A stretch of DNA of 64,000 nucleotides from Anopheles merus. Its lineage: Eukaryota; Arthropoda; Insecta; Diptera; Culicidae. The position numbers and the translations under genes were made by a program. The DNA lies in assembly GCF_017562075.2 (NCBI RefSeq), contig NC_054082.1, forward strand, positions 49,284,037 to 49,348,036. The letters run 5' to 3'. This document shows, in pieces, positions 38,305 to 52,600 of the stretch. The first letter of the stretch is position 1. Every line of letters starts with the position of its first letter. The notes under the pieces were generated by a model, which was not told the origin of the DNA, made no database searches, and saw only the letters and a program-made list of their open reading frames with translations.

Positions 38305-38532
38305 TATAGTCTTATAGTGCCTGGTCTCATGGTACAGTCGTACGACTTAACAACATACCCATCCTGGGTTCAAGCGCCCAATGGATCGTGCCGTCATACG
38401 TAGGACTGACTATCCTGCTATGGGGGGAAATCAATAAGTCACTGAAAGCCAAGCTCACAAGTGATACAGGCAAGCCTTTACCGACTACGGTTGTTGAGCT
38501 AAAAAGAATAAGAAGAAGAATATAGTCTTATA
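38305..38532 (+). mobile_element. full-length SINE (SINE200-like, first-tail subfamily) with target-site duplication
   Basis: The SINE occupies 38317-38520 between perfect 12-base repeats TATAGTCTTATA (38305-38316 and 38521-38532). It has CTGGTCTCATGGTACAGTCG (A box), GGGTTCAAGCGCC (B box) and the body GGACTGACTATCCTGCTATG. It ends with CCGACTACGGTTGTTGAGC and an AAGAAGAAGAA tail. Confidence 0.93.
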
Positions 38533-41500
38533 CTATCTTATAGTTAGGCTCTCCGTTACCATAATCCCCTCTTATTTAAGCCTCAATTTGAATGCATAAT
38601 TTAACCTCTTCCGATCGGATTCAAGTTTGTCACACAATCCTGCGTTTCGGAAGTGCTGAAAATAATTACCTCGTCAAGCATGTGCAGACCATCGGCCATG
38701 GTAGTTGCCATCATTATCTCTTTATCACTGACAGACATTAACTTGCTCAAGCCCTTCCAGCTCTCATCTCTGCTAGCGCCACTAACCTACACGTACTTTC
38801 TGTGCTACCCTCAAACATAACGCGCATAAATTATGCGCATTGAGCGCCCTCAATGAGTTTCCAAGCACGCTGCAGCAAGTTTAATGGCAGGCGATTAATT
38901 AACTAACGTCATGATGGCAAAAAAACACATACTGACTCTTTTGTGCTACCGCAGACTAAAAAGAGGATCTCGGCATGACTGTTCCAACCGAAAGGCACAG
39001 AGAACTTCCGTTTGCTCGCGTACTACTTCGTACGGCTCTGCCACGATTGAAGTCGTTAAAGGGGATTTTATCGTCACTCACCTGTGTGATAACATAATCA
39101 GTAGCTCTGGCACGACGGTAGTGGCAAAAGTTGCACTCATCTATGGTGTGCGATAAAGAAAAGCGATCAAGCACTTGCGACAGTATAGGAACAGCGAAGC
39201 ATCTTATAATGGGAGTTAATTAGACGTACCACCATCCACCATCCGATACCGGACCATGGGACAACCTTTCTCGCGCTAGCGGAGATGCTCGGGTCCATTT
39301 GATTGTGCGCGTGTAAGCATAAGTGTTGCCCTGGTTGGCAATTCTGCCACATTAATGACACGCGTTCGCGCAAACGAGTGCCTTTGTCAATTGAATAATG
39401 ATATGCTCGTGTGGCGAGAGGGTGCGGCAAACGAGCGAGGGTATACGAGGGGTGGGTAAACATTAATTTACATTACACTGACGCCGACGGAGTTTTCCTG
39501 GGCTAAGCCTGGGAAATAATGTCCGCCGTAATTACTCCGGCCCCGAGAATTTCGGACGAAAATAGATGGCTCACCCAAACTTTATGGGCCCGTAAGCGAT
39601 TATCGTTTAATCGCAAATACTTACAGCCTTAATCAGCCACAAGGTCAGCCCAGAAAGAGGCTTTCCGTACCATTTCATCTTCTGAAGTATCTACTTTGCC
39701 AGCCAACTTCACGAGAAAATTATGACCAGCATAAACGCAATATAATCAATTAATTTGTCGCTTTTAACGACTACGTTAATTCTGTCGTAGGTCAAAAAAG
39801 CTCATGATTCCTTTTTGTTTCGTCTATCCGTTGCTGTTTTTTTATTGTAGTTATGGGTCCTTCAATGAGGAAAGATCAATAAGATACAGAAAATCTTCAA
39901 CATTCTCCGCATTCTATAGACTCTCTTGCGTAAAATGAAGATCCTCCCCTACCAAGGGAAAAGCCGAAAACGTCATTGACCATCGGTGGAATTTAATGTC
40001 AAAATAACGCTGAACTCTAGATGAACCGCGCTTAAACGCCTCTCCATTTGTAGACTGAATGCGATGTGAGAGCAACGATTAGAAAGAAAGAAAAACACCT
40101 CGGTACTTAAATCGAAATAGATAAACTGCCATCAGGTGTGGCCGCTCTTCCATCGAACGTGCGTCCATGTGCTGTTGATGAGCGATTTCTCTTTCTCTAT
40201 ACCAAATTGCACTTATTAAATCGATTTCAAACAGCTCATCACCGGAGGATGTTTTACTTTTTGTGTTTTTGTAGATGTATAAGTGTGTTTGTGCGTGCGT
40301 GTGCTGATTGGTCTATTTTTTCCCTTCCCTGAGGTGCAGTGCGCTCTCTGTGTATGTTTTTCTCCCCAAGCAGCTACTTTTTTTCTGCCAACCTAACTTC
40401 ACCTGCTTATGATTAGGCTTTTCTGTCGAAGGGTCACACGAAGACGCTCGTAAAAAAATGCTTGCCTTTACACACTGCAGTACGTTCACACAAAACAGGA
40501 AAATGTTAACGGACGCTGAAGAAATTTCCGCTGCAACACCTATTTCCACCAAACATTATCCATAGCAGTAGCATTGCGTTGGATATGCCGCTCTGTAAGT
40601 GCACTAAGGCGCGCAGGTTAATGGAATACTGGCAAAAGAAAAGAGAAGAAGTGAAGTAAATGGAAAAAGAAAACCATGGTAGTTACAATAATCCGTCCAA
40701 TTTATGCTTACCCATGTGGATTGACTGGACTGTGCGGGCCGCATCACTTTATCTTCATCTCCGACCGCGAGCTGAACATCTTCTCAGCTAAACGAGCGAT
40801 GATTAATTCCTATTGTGCCCGCACCGGAACCAGCCGAATCCTCAACTACGTTCCAGCGGTTTGATGTACGTTGTGTTTGTGTTTTTTCAGCTTTTTCACC
40901 TACCGATGAACCGGGGCAAACTCCATGCTGCACCAAATGAACATGCTGCGTGGTGCAATTGCTCACGAAAAAAGCACAAATTCACTTTCATTTTCAATGC
41001 CAACGCTTTCGGTGCTGTTTATGAGAAAAGCATGAGCATCCAAACAGGTTCCAAACGATGGTGGTGTGAAGCCGATGATGCTTTTCCCTTTTGCTATTTT
41101 CCCCAACACGACCGAAACCTTCAGCGCGGTGGGAGTTTTCTCATGAAGGTTCCGGTTTTTTTATGCAGCACCAAACAGCACCATTTAAGTGTCGCTCGGG
41201 TTGAATGTTTTCCTAATTATTCTGGCGACTGAAAGCCTGGCAAAGAGGTGGATACGCCCACAGTTACGTTTTCGAGTTACGTAAAATGGAAGATGATTTC
41301 CACTCGTCAAGCCAGTCGCCTGTAGGGCCTTCAATTTCGCACTCATCAACAACAGGAAAGCAACGAAAGGGCAAACATAAAATCGAAGGGAAAGTTTGAA
41401 AAATTCAACCTCAAATGCGAGGGGTTGTTGTTTTTATGTAACATTTTCTTTGATCCTTTCGCCCGTTTTCACCACTCCGTGTAATGCAATATTTTTATTT

Positions 41501-42040
41501 ACATACAATTAAAAGCCCATTTCTACTGTACTCTTCGGAGAATTATACGCGTACTAATACGGGCCTACTAAAGAATAACCAACTTTAACTGCTTCTACTA
41601 TAATCCTTAATGTATTAACCTTTTTTTAAATTCAAGTTTCTTTTATAATCATTACAATAATTAAACACGGTAGACATTTATCCGTAGCAATCAATGCAAC
41701 ATAAACTATAAATAGTTGTGCTCTATCAGAAAACAATTTTGCCAATAATGTTATGCATTGCCGATACATCTGACAAATTAAATAAACGCAATACGTCGTG
41801 TAATATATTCCTTGGATTGTTTGAACTGATCCTGGTGTAATTAGTATTGAACTGTTAATTAAGTTGTATCGACAGGCTAAGGTTCAGAAGCTCCATATTA
41901 ATTTGACTCCCAGACATTGCTGATTCGTTTGATCTTTAACGATCGTTTTCGTTTGAATCTGTTTTGGGAATAACTGCAACTGTTGCCATAAGTAGGCTGC
42001 TACTTTTGACAACAATTGAAGCGGATTTTATTTTGATTGT
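38533..42040. other. spacer with a GC-richer island at about 38.6-41.4 kb
   Basis: No gene is supported in the island. The DNA after 41.4 kb is AT-rich and unrecognised. Confidence 0.4.
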
Positions 42041-42189
42041 AATTATTATAATTATTATTACTACTTATTATTAAAAAAATAACTATGAATTGTATGTTTT
42101 ATTATTATTACAATAATAATTATTATAATTATTATTATTATAAATATTATTGATATTATTATTATTATTGTTATTATTATTACTATTAA

Positions 42190-42243
<54 letters not shown>

Positions 42244-42282
42244 GATTTTTTTTATTGTGACGATTATTATTATTATTATTAT
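42041..42282. repeat. TTA/ATA-rich imperfect trinucleotide tract, about 240 bp
   Basis: ATT/TTA units repeat with frequent interruptions over the whole stretch. Confidence 0.9.
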
Positions 42283-45200
42283 CTAAAACTAATTAAATAA
42301 TTTAATATTAATTGAACTAATGAAACATAATTTAAACGATACATTACACACGACACAAGCAAATATCAACATTGCTGATTCATGTTATTCGACGTCTCGA
42401 TTGAATGAAATGAATCGAATGAATGAAATATGTAAATACCAAATATGAAATCCGACAACAAATGTGCAATATTGCTTCTTTGTTGTTTTAACTTTTAAAA
42501 ACATTATCAAGCGCAATCAATTATACTTTTGTGTGCTTGTGCTTTTGATTTTTCTGGAGATTGCCTTTTGTTGTTGTTGTGGTGATTGCTCCTCCAAATC
42601 TATGTATTAATCTATTAAGATAAGCAAACATTGCTCAAACTGACATTCTTCCCGAAAATCAGGAAAGATCACCAGAATTTAAAAAAATAAACAAATGAAA
42701 TGCTACGAAGCTAGATGAGAAAGCAGTCACCATTTCCTATTAATCGTTCTCTGCTTAACGTTCCCTGAAAATGAAGGTGTGGCAGATGACGTCCCGCTGC
42801 AAGTTGTGTGCAAAAACTGGAGCAGTCGACGCCCGCCCGGGGAGGATCATGGCAGATGGAAAGTAAAAGCTTCAACTTCCCGCTGTGAATGCCCAGATTT
42901 CCGCTCCCAGAGATCACAGTGTTTGTGTGCGATCGTAAAACGAAGGTTTAGCAGCACTGTCGTACTTGCTCTTTCTGTTTCTTACCAGCGAGTGCAAATG
43001 CATTCGTTGCAGCGAGGAAATTGGTTAGGGTAAGTGACCGCAAAGCGATCCTCTACCAACCTTAAGGCGAAATGCACGGAAGAGCTGGTGGAAACAGCAT
43101 AAACAAACAAGCCGTTCCACCAGGAGGTGTCCAGTTTGAGTCGCTTTTACTGAGCCTGCAGTAAAAAGGCGAAATCAACCCGCACACTGAATGCAATGTC
43201 ATCCGGTGCACTGAGCAACTGGGCACAGCGATACACAGCCGTTACATGGAAAAGGAACAAACCGAACCAAAAACCTTCTCCTGGACGAAAGGAAAAGTTA
43301 AGCCCGCTTGGGCGATACGATGCACCATTACTAGCGGCACAACCGGAACTGGTCTTGGCCAAAAAGGGGAAAGAAATTGCCAACCAAGAAATGGGATAAG
43401 CGGGTGGGGGCCGCGAACGAGCTGCACCATCGGGTCAACCCCAGTCCCCGGTCAGCGAACTCACCTGTTCGCGTGTGTCCCGCATGGTTTTGAGCGGCTT
43501 TGGAAGGCTGAAAAATAGTACAAATGTGTACGAGAAAGATGCGAGAGAGCGCAGAGTCAATTTGCAACACCTTTCGAAGAAACAAAAACCCATGTTCGGA
43601 CCCGGTTGGCATGCAGTGCAGTTTTGCAATTTTCCCGCAGGCGGTTATTGCAAACACTCTCCCGAAAACCATCACTCTACACTTAGCAAATGGTCTACGA
43701 AGCCTTCGGCTTTTTTTCTTCGTTTTATCTCGTATGTAGAACAGTAGGTTAGTGGCCAGTGGACTGGCCGGGAGCTGCATCAACCGCAAGCAGGAAGGAA
43801 GCAAAGTAGGAATAATATTAATCGACCACTCGCTGATAAACCGCACTAGGTCGTAAGCTTTATCGCGCTGAATCCACTTTGCTACTACAGCAATAGAAGC
43901 TACGGACTAGTTTGGGTTCACTGGTCCGCTATAAAATGGAATCCATTTATAATGTTGAACGAATCAAAAATGTTATACGAAACCAAAGCCGCATATAAAT
44001 CTGCTGCCACATGACTCCTGAATTTTATAAACTTTGTGTCGAACAATTTTACCTCGATACTTGCAATTGAGTTTGTTGTTAGAATCTTCCGGTCTCACTG
44101 AAAACATTTGTTCATGTTTTAAGATCTACGTTGAAACTGTTGCCTGCTCATTTCAACTTTTTTATCGTATCATCCTATGCAAATTGAATTAACAGCCAAA
44201 GTGGGCAAATATAGAAACTATCTCTTAAAATTGTAACTGAAAAATTGCACGGTATAAACTCGCTCGTAACAAAATAAAGTTTCGTTCATACTCTCAAACT
44301 ATTTTGGTGCGCTTGCATTAAAGCAATTTGAAAATAGTTATCTATTGTTATACTTTTGCAATCTGAACGCGTATATGCAAAACTAAAAAATAGTTGTACA
44401 GCATTTTTTCTAAAATGTTAATCAGTCCACAGTTCTAATTGATGATGACGAAATTATTTTAAATAATTTTAGTAATTATTTAAAATATGTATACAATATA
44501 TCACGCGTTCTTATGATCAACCTATTTCATTCTTCTATGATTATTATTATTATTATTCTTCTTATGATTCAAGGACTAGTTAAACATGTATTTCAATCAA
44601 ATAATAAAAAAATCATGTTTTACTGTCAGCTAAGTTAAGTTCCCATGTTAAATTAATTAAACTAACTTCAGCAGTAAATGGATATCAATTATTAACCTAG
44701 TCTTCACGTTTGTGTAAGTTCTTGCTTTCTATTATTCAATGTTTTATCGAGTATATTTACATCGTTTATTCTGTTTTGTTTGTTTGTTTCATATGGTTGG
44801 TAATATTCTCAACATTTTTCTTAACAATTCCTGTGAAAGACCATTTTGTTGTGAATGAGACCAAGCACTTTGAGTTTACGTTTTTTTTAATGATATAACA
44901 AAGGTCCCCAGAGAGTCGAGTATAACTAGATTAGATAAACTAAGTTGATAAAACTAAAAATTGATAATATTTTAATAAATTTAAATTTTTTTTTGCGTTT
45001 AATTGTTGCAAAGCAATGCAATTTAATTGTTTTATGTTTTGTTTTTATCATCAAAATTGGGAATATCACAGTTTTATTTTGTGTATGGATTTGATTCCAG
45101 TAAGATGTTTCACTGATGAACTGATGATTACCGATCATGTAAACCATGTAAGTTTACATTATGCGGATATTTTAAGTTATATTTGCTATCTATTCAATGG

Positions 45201-48200
45201 TTTGAAATTTAAATTTAATATAATATACGTAGCTATCAAATCCTGATAGAAATTTTTCTTTTACGATTTATATTTTTTTGACCATTTATGGATAGCAGTG
45301 AATTATAAGATAATATATAATAATACATAACTAATAATAACATAACATTTCATATATGACAGCCATGGTACTAAAGCTGTTATATGAGGCACTAGGAAAC
45401 AAGATTATTCAAATTATTCATGAACCATTTTTATTGTTTATTGTACTGTTGCACAAACTAAAGCGCAAAATGACGATACATATTTACGGTAAGTTGTGTG
45501 CTGGGTAATTAATGCAAACATTCGTTTGATGCTCAGCACGGACACTTTTCACTCTCGTACGTAAATGCTGGATTCGGCCAATCATCAAAACATAAAAAGC
45601 TCACACATGCACACATCACACACACACACGCATACACATGGATGTTAATAATCTTACGATGCCGCGAAAGTGAAGAATAAAATGAGACCCTTTTTTGGGA
45701 GAAAGTTTTATCTTTTGTTTTTTGAATTCCTCGCCCCGACCTCCACCGAGTGGTTCAACCCACCACTTTTGTTTTGCCTCGCTACCGTTACGCCTTCCCA
45801 CCGGGTGGGTTCAGTTTTCGATGCGGGCAACACTTTCCTTACCCTCAAAGTAACAGAAATCGATGCCCGAGATCAACGTCATCATCATTTCACCCGCAAA
45901 TGAGCAGTTTCAGCGCGTGTGTTGATGCATGGAGGGCAGCGCGCAGGTCAGTATGGAAATCGGCTATCTGTCCATCATTAGTGTGCGCTGGTCGTAAAAG
46001 AAATCAATTAGTTCCCTTACCTAATGAGCATGGTGTTGCTGGAAAAGGAATCAAGGTTTACCAGCAACGGCGCGATTTAAGGTACGAAATTTCATCCGTA
46101 TTTGAAAACGTCCAACCAACCGCGGAATAAGATCTTTGTTGCCTTCCTCATCCATCTCAGGATGCTTGTGGCTGGTAGTGCTTCACAATTTCCGGCACGA
46201 CCATATCTACAGCTTAGCATCTTAGGCAAATGATAGCACACGGCTATCCCAGCAGACCGTCGCGGGGAACATAAATATTGCGAGCATCAGTGACGCCCTG
46301 ATGACAACGTGACAAATTCCAATCGACAGAAATGATAACAGGTCTTGAAGCCGCGACGCTGATGGCGTATTACTGTTATTATCATCTTTTCAAGCAAAAA
46401 AAGGCAACACCAAACCCACCGTGAGTGTGTCCCGCGGTGATATAGCCCTGCAACGACAATAGTCATCATCAGCAGCAGCATGCCGATTTGTCTTGCCTGC
46501 GGTACAAACACAAAGAAATACACATATCCAAAGCATCCACACACACACACCCAGTCGGCAAAGAAAGTGAACGGAACCGGAGATAGCTTCCAGCCGTCCG
46601 CACCCGCATTAAGGCCGTTCCCAAAATCACATCCCACGAACTGGCATCCTTCCATCAGCGGGATACTGCATTCCTGCCCCTATAGACAACGGGTTGGTTT
46701 TTGGTACGGCGTTAAGAGAGGTGGCGATTTCGCTCCATCCAGCAGAGCCACGAGCGGGCAAAGGAGGAAAAAGTTTAAACATGTATGAATAAATAAAACA
46801 GCAATATAATGAAGAAAAGTAGCGCGAAAACCGGCGAATCCATTCACGATTCCACACTGCGTTGTCGCCTGAATCCCGCCTCAACACGTTTTATTAGCAC
46901 TCCCCGTACCCGAGGAACCTGCTTCAGACCGGGCGTGGGGCTGAGCAGATCCGGAACGGGTCCACGAATGCTTTCTACATTCTCCAACATCATCGTCGAG
47001 GTCACCAAGCGTAAGCGTGTACCGGTCCACATGACATACTATCGATCGGCGACCATGGCTTGCGAGAAAGTGGTGCGCCATCGCCGAAAAACGGCTCAGG
47101 ACATCCGTGTGTGGTGTTCTTCCGCGACGCCGTGAATGAATTCATTGCCTATTTGCTTGAATATACTCCACGAAAAGAAAAAAAAACGGCTCTATATCTT
47201 CTCTGCCGTCGTGATTGCCCGCCAGCTCGACAGCCTGTAGCGCGACGAGAGTGAGCCACTCGATGGGGAAGAGTCCTCCGCGACAACATGCCGGCGCTTC
47301 GTCATTGAGCTCAAGCACGGTTTGATGATCATATGATGGGCAAACAATCATGCCTCATGGATGGCTGGCATGGGCTCGTATCAAACTCGTGCCGTATTGG
47401 TGTGCCTTTATTCGGCATGTATATTTATGTGTACTTTATCTCGTGTGTGCAAGACGCCACGCAATCGTCGGCTCGCCAAGAACCCGTCCTGCGGGTAGTG
47501 TGAATAAGTGAGGCAATTTTGAACACGCTCTTCGAGGATCCGTGCTACAGGCACGTACATGCTGCTGGAGGATGCGCAACGGGAGGCAAACAGACAAACA
47601 GGGATTGTCGTCGGAACATTGTTATTACAAGCGATGTTGTGAACAGTACCGGGAACGATGGTTCTAGCCCGGTTGTGCCCGCACAAGCAACGCCTTGTCA
47701 ATGTTTACCGTGTATCCTTCGGCCGGATAAAGGATTAAGCCGGTAGCCGCTTTAAAAGGACGAATTAATTTGGGTAAAAGCTTCTGCAACTTAGCACGAT
47801 GGAGCGTTGGGTTTAAACGGGCATTCGGTTTAACGGGGAAGGTTTATGTTGAGGGTTATAAATGTATACAACATTACGTACAAAGACGTGTTAATATCCA
47901 TCAGGTGTAATACATATGCAGACTTTAAACGGAAGAGCATCTCGTATGAAATTCATTATGAATTGTTCAGCAAACATAAAATATGCATTTGTTCATAGTT
48001 GAAACATTTGTATTTAAAATATTTATTTTTAACATGAAGTCTTTTCGTAGAGACCTTAAAACTGTTTTACTCGTCTGTCATCTCTTTTTAACGTCATAAT
48101 GTTAAATATGACATCATTCACATGCAAACATTTTACGATAAATATTGAAAATTTCAATCTCAAAAATACAAATTTATAGTATTAAATATCCAAAAATAAG

Positions 48201-49534
48201 TTTTCACGTATCTAACAATTTTCATTGTCAGTTATTAAAATAATGCGAAAAAAACCTATAGCCGTTTTGTGTCGTGTCGTAATAATGGAATAAATAGATA
48301 AATTAAAGTAACGTTTTCATATTATGTCTTTCTATGTTTTGTAAAATTATTCCACTACGACGGACATATTTTAATTAAATTTTGAGGGAAAATTGCAGAC
48401 GGCTTTTAGTAAACAAAGTTGCAAAAGGTTTCTCTCATCAACGATTAGTGAAATCGAAGTGTGAGAGTATCATTCTGCTACGAGATTTACATTGGATGAA
48501 ACACCTATTTCCACGGTTTACTTTCAAAATTCGTACAAATCTATATACATCGTAAGTGCGCGATATAAGAGATATTTGTTTCAATATAACAATAAAGAAC
48601 AAAATTGAACTGAACTGTTTCTGTCCTAATTTATATTACACTAATAAATAACACACACACTCAGCATGTTCGATTTGCAACAGATCATTATCAACCGCAA
48701 AGTAGTTCAAAGCTATAATGTTTTTAATTTTGGAAGGTCCTCAAAACTGTCAAAAAAAACCCATTCCACGTGTTTCCCCAACCCAACCCTCCTCTCAACG
48801 CTTCACCGTAACCGCTTTGCGCGCACACACACACACACGCGAGTGAACTGTTTCGATGCTCTTAATCCCGACATCGACATCGATAGCATCGATTGCTACC
48901 AACCCAGCAGGATAGTAGCAGCAGCAGCAGCAGCATGAAACATACAAGCATTTAGTGGGGAAGCACTCACCTATCAATAACCGTTTTCACGCCACGAGTA
49001 GCGGCTTCTCCATTAGGCCCGCTGGTTTCCCAAAGAGCAAGCAGTCTTTTCGACGGCCAACGGTTCGAACAGTTCGTACTTCTTGTTGCTCCCATCTTTA
49101 TCTACTAGCAGCTTGTGGCCTTGTGTTTGCATGTTAGTGTGTGTATGTGTGCTTTTTATCTCCACTTCAGCTACTATACAGTGAGCTTTCTGAGCATCGG
49201 CACCACCTAGAGCCATCTCACCCGCCCGTTTCCATACTTTCACATTCTTTTCCACCCAGCGATAGCTCTCGCGGAACTATGTGTTTTGGCCCGACCCGCC
49301 CGTTCACAGCCAGCTCGCAAGGAATGCACCCGGAATGGCGCAGAGTAGGCGCGTAGAGTAGAGAGAAAAAAAATGGGCCAATGGGATGGTTTTCGGACAA
49401 TTATCTGCATCTTGCCCCGCTTATGAATGGGCCGACCGGACCGACCATAGTTAGTGGGTTGAATTTGGATACCGTTCCTTGCACCTAGCCGTCCCTTGGT
49501 TCCACCAGCTTGCTTCACAACCTGCGCTACTTCG

Positions 49535-49536
<2 letters not shown>
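42283..49536. other. spacer with GC-richer islands at about 42.7-43.9 and 45.5-47.8 kb, rising again from 48.7 kb
   Basis: Islands alternate with very AT-rich DNA (44.0-45.4 and 47.8-48.7 kb). Frames in the islands overlap on both strands and show no domains. A six-unit GCA repeat sits at 48918-48935. No exon with family motifs was found. Confidence 0.4.

Positions 49537-49613
<77 letters not shown>
49537..49613. repeat. (GT)n microsatellite, 77 bp
   Basis: The GT dinucleotide repeats without interruption. Confidence 0.98.
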
Positions 49614-49617
<4 letters not shown>

Positions 49618-52600
49618 TTGGCTTGGTTTTCTAACGACGCTGTTTCATATTCCTAGCTGGTATTTTTCACTTCCATTCAATTTTCTTTCTACTATCATAT
49701 TTCTTCCCTAACCCTCTCCAGCCGATAACTATCAGATACCTATGATCTCATGCTGCACGCTCAATTTCCATGCGAAGCTTTCCGATCGGCATATTTCTCT
49801 GGCTCCGCTGTCTCCATCTTACCCTGCTTTTCTCACTCTCTGCGAGATAAAATTAGAATGCAAATGCGGCCGATCCACAAACTGTGCCCTACTCGCACAC
49901 AGCCCACGGCGGGAGCTAGCGGTCCAACACAATCCCTGATCCCTTTTTTTGGGGCGTAAGGTGGGATTTCGTTTTGTTCCAAAAACACAGCTCTGGCCCA
50001 TTTGCAGCCAAAGTACGACCGAAACACGCCTCATTCGATGGCTCGATGACCGAATACAGCACCGGCTGATAAAATCAAATTTGGAACACGAACGCACAAA
50101 CTTTCCCTATGCAGCAACGGTTAGCCGATTCAGGTTTTCTGCCGATTCAATAACAAAGAGATGCAATATAGAACCTAATGGTGTAACTCCATTGTCATCT
50201 TTCCGCAACTCATCTATCAAAGGCTCTTAGCATGATGTTACTTTTACAGCAAGGTTAAACGTATGGTACATTTGCTCTCATTACCACATTCAAGCGAAAA
50301 CGGTTCATGCTGCATATTGCCTCGAGATACCAACCCATACGTCAAATCCATTCATGCTCAACAAAGCAATCATAATCGGCTTTACAACCAACACACCACA
50401 AGCAACATTCCAACTTCTCCTTCTACAGACATTTCTTTAACGAAAGGGCAATATGTTCTTTCACTAGAGGACGATCATCATCCCTAAGCTCAAGTACAAA
50501 GGACTCGCTGATGTTTGTGTTGTGGAGCGGTTTGGCATTCCTGGCAACAACCTAGTAAAATATCTATCCCAAAGAGTGCATGATGGATAGATGTACCGCA
50601 TAACTACTTCTGCTTGCTCAGTATTTGAAGGTGAATGTAGATTATGATGGTGTATGTGTATAAACAAGCGGAAGATTCAGTGGTTTAAGTAATTCTACAA
50701 ACCCATTCCTCATATATTTTAGTTAAATAAACAGAAGACATACTTAAGAAGTATTCGGATTGTGAGGAAAGTTCTTGCATGCTTTCCAATATTCATAACA
50801 TGCAAAAACCTCACAGTTCAATTTGCATTATTAGGGGCTTTGTTTGTTGAGCTAGCTTGGCAATGAACCGATCAATTTACCGTAAAATGCATCAGCTTGG
50901 AAAAGCTTGATCAAAAACCAATTTCCAGTAGACAAATGCTTCCGTACACATTAACACACCCAAACACACATCCCCACGCTCAAGCCCCGGCTACTCACCA
51001 GGTCACTTAAAAAGCCATTTATCGATAGCATCTGGCAAAATTTTCTCCTAAAATTTGCACAAAGCTCACGGGCGTTAGCTGCTTTCCAGAAGCAATAGCA
51101 ATCCTCCAATCACAAACACACTAAAATAAGAAACAAATGAGTACCTCAGGATCTAATCGCTATCCAACTTCTTCTCAAGTGCACGCACTGCTTTCTTTCA
51201 CTTTGTTGCTGCGTGGTGGCGTACTTCTCACTACGTTTGCTTCCACCGCTTGTCGAGGAAACGTGCCACAGAGCGTCATTCTTTGTCCGGAGCTTGTTGT
51301 TGTAAGCCCATTGTTGTCTTTCGCTTGACAGATGACTAAATGAGCAAGTAATTGCGCGATTACCTCCTCGGACGCACACACAAACTCTCGGCCGCCGGCA
51401 GCCTGCGGGAAAGACTGACCCGAAAGTTTCGGAGCTGTTAGAGAGAGGGCGACCTTTTGCTTTGCTTCTTCCTTTCCGTAAGTTTTGGGAAAATTTGGGC
51501 TTTGTTGCGGCCATTTCGGCCATTGTTGGGTACAGCCATTTCGCTGCCGAGATTATGCTCAGACAAGGCCAGGCAGGGGAGTGAAAATTTGTATCAATTT
51601 TTCCACGGATAAGATGAATGTAGCGGATGAATGTTGGGCCAGTTGGGCCCCGTAGACACGTTTGAGCGAACGCGAAAAGGTGAAAGATTTTAAGGGCACA
51701 TTGCCGAGTCTGCAACCTTGAAAGGTACACTCCTGAACCGCCTCCGGAACGCTGCACAATCACACGTAATCGCTTCGGTGTTCCGATCCATGGAATGGTC
51801 AGTTTGGGAGGTGGAAAAATTAGATGACCGGGAAAACAGCTCGCGTTCAGTATAGAAAACCTTGCTAAAGGGTGGAAGGAGGTTGTTACACTTTCTCTTT
51901 CACTTCCATCGGCTACCGGAAAACGCTAGTGATACGCGGCGTGGAAGATGGACACATCCATCGACCAATTGGAAGTTGCTGGCGTTACAGCTGCAAACTA
52001 TTCATTCAACAATATACTTCGCCACAGCTGGTTCCACTTTGGTACAGATAAAGCATGGTAACGTTCGACGAAAGTTTGGTAATGACTTTGCAGGCGTTTG
52101 AGTTTTATGATGAATTTATTACTGATTATGTTGAAATGATCGTCCACTTCACACGATGTTAGCGCGCTTGCTTTAGGATATCCTCGCAAAACTATTTTCC
52201 CTAGCAGTTTAGAACTTCTTACGGATAATAAACTAGATTGACGCAAAGAAAATCTTCATTTCCCGGAGAGTGCTTTCTATTTTGCAGTAAGCTGTTTTTG
52301 GAGTACTCACACAAATGCACCGTGACGTCGTGACGTCACTGCATGCTCGCAGGGCACAGAGAAAAGCGTCTGCAACAAAAATAAGAAGAAGAAAACTACA
52401 ATCGTCAACTTACGGGTACGGGTACGGTCGGTCACGATTACAGCCCTAGCTACCGGTGAGCCTACCCGAAAGGTATAAAAGTAAAATGCGAAACCTCGAG
52501 CGCTAGACTCAAACAGACAGACTCAAAGCGGTCAGCTGAAACCCGAGAGTCGACTGTGCCTGCCTGCACGCTCCAGCATTCGCACGAGCGAGCGCACGCG

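Noticed and set aside
51146..51763. 205-codon - strand frame
   Set aside because: Composition is basic and unstructured, with no motif, signal peptide or splice partner. It sits in GC-rich spacer DNA.
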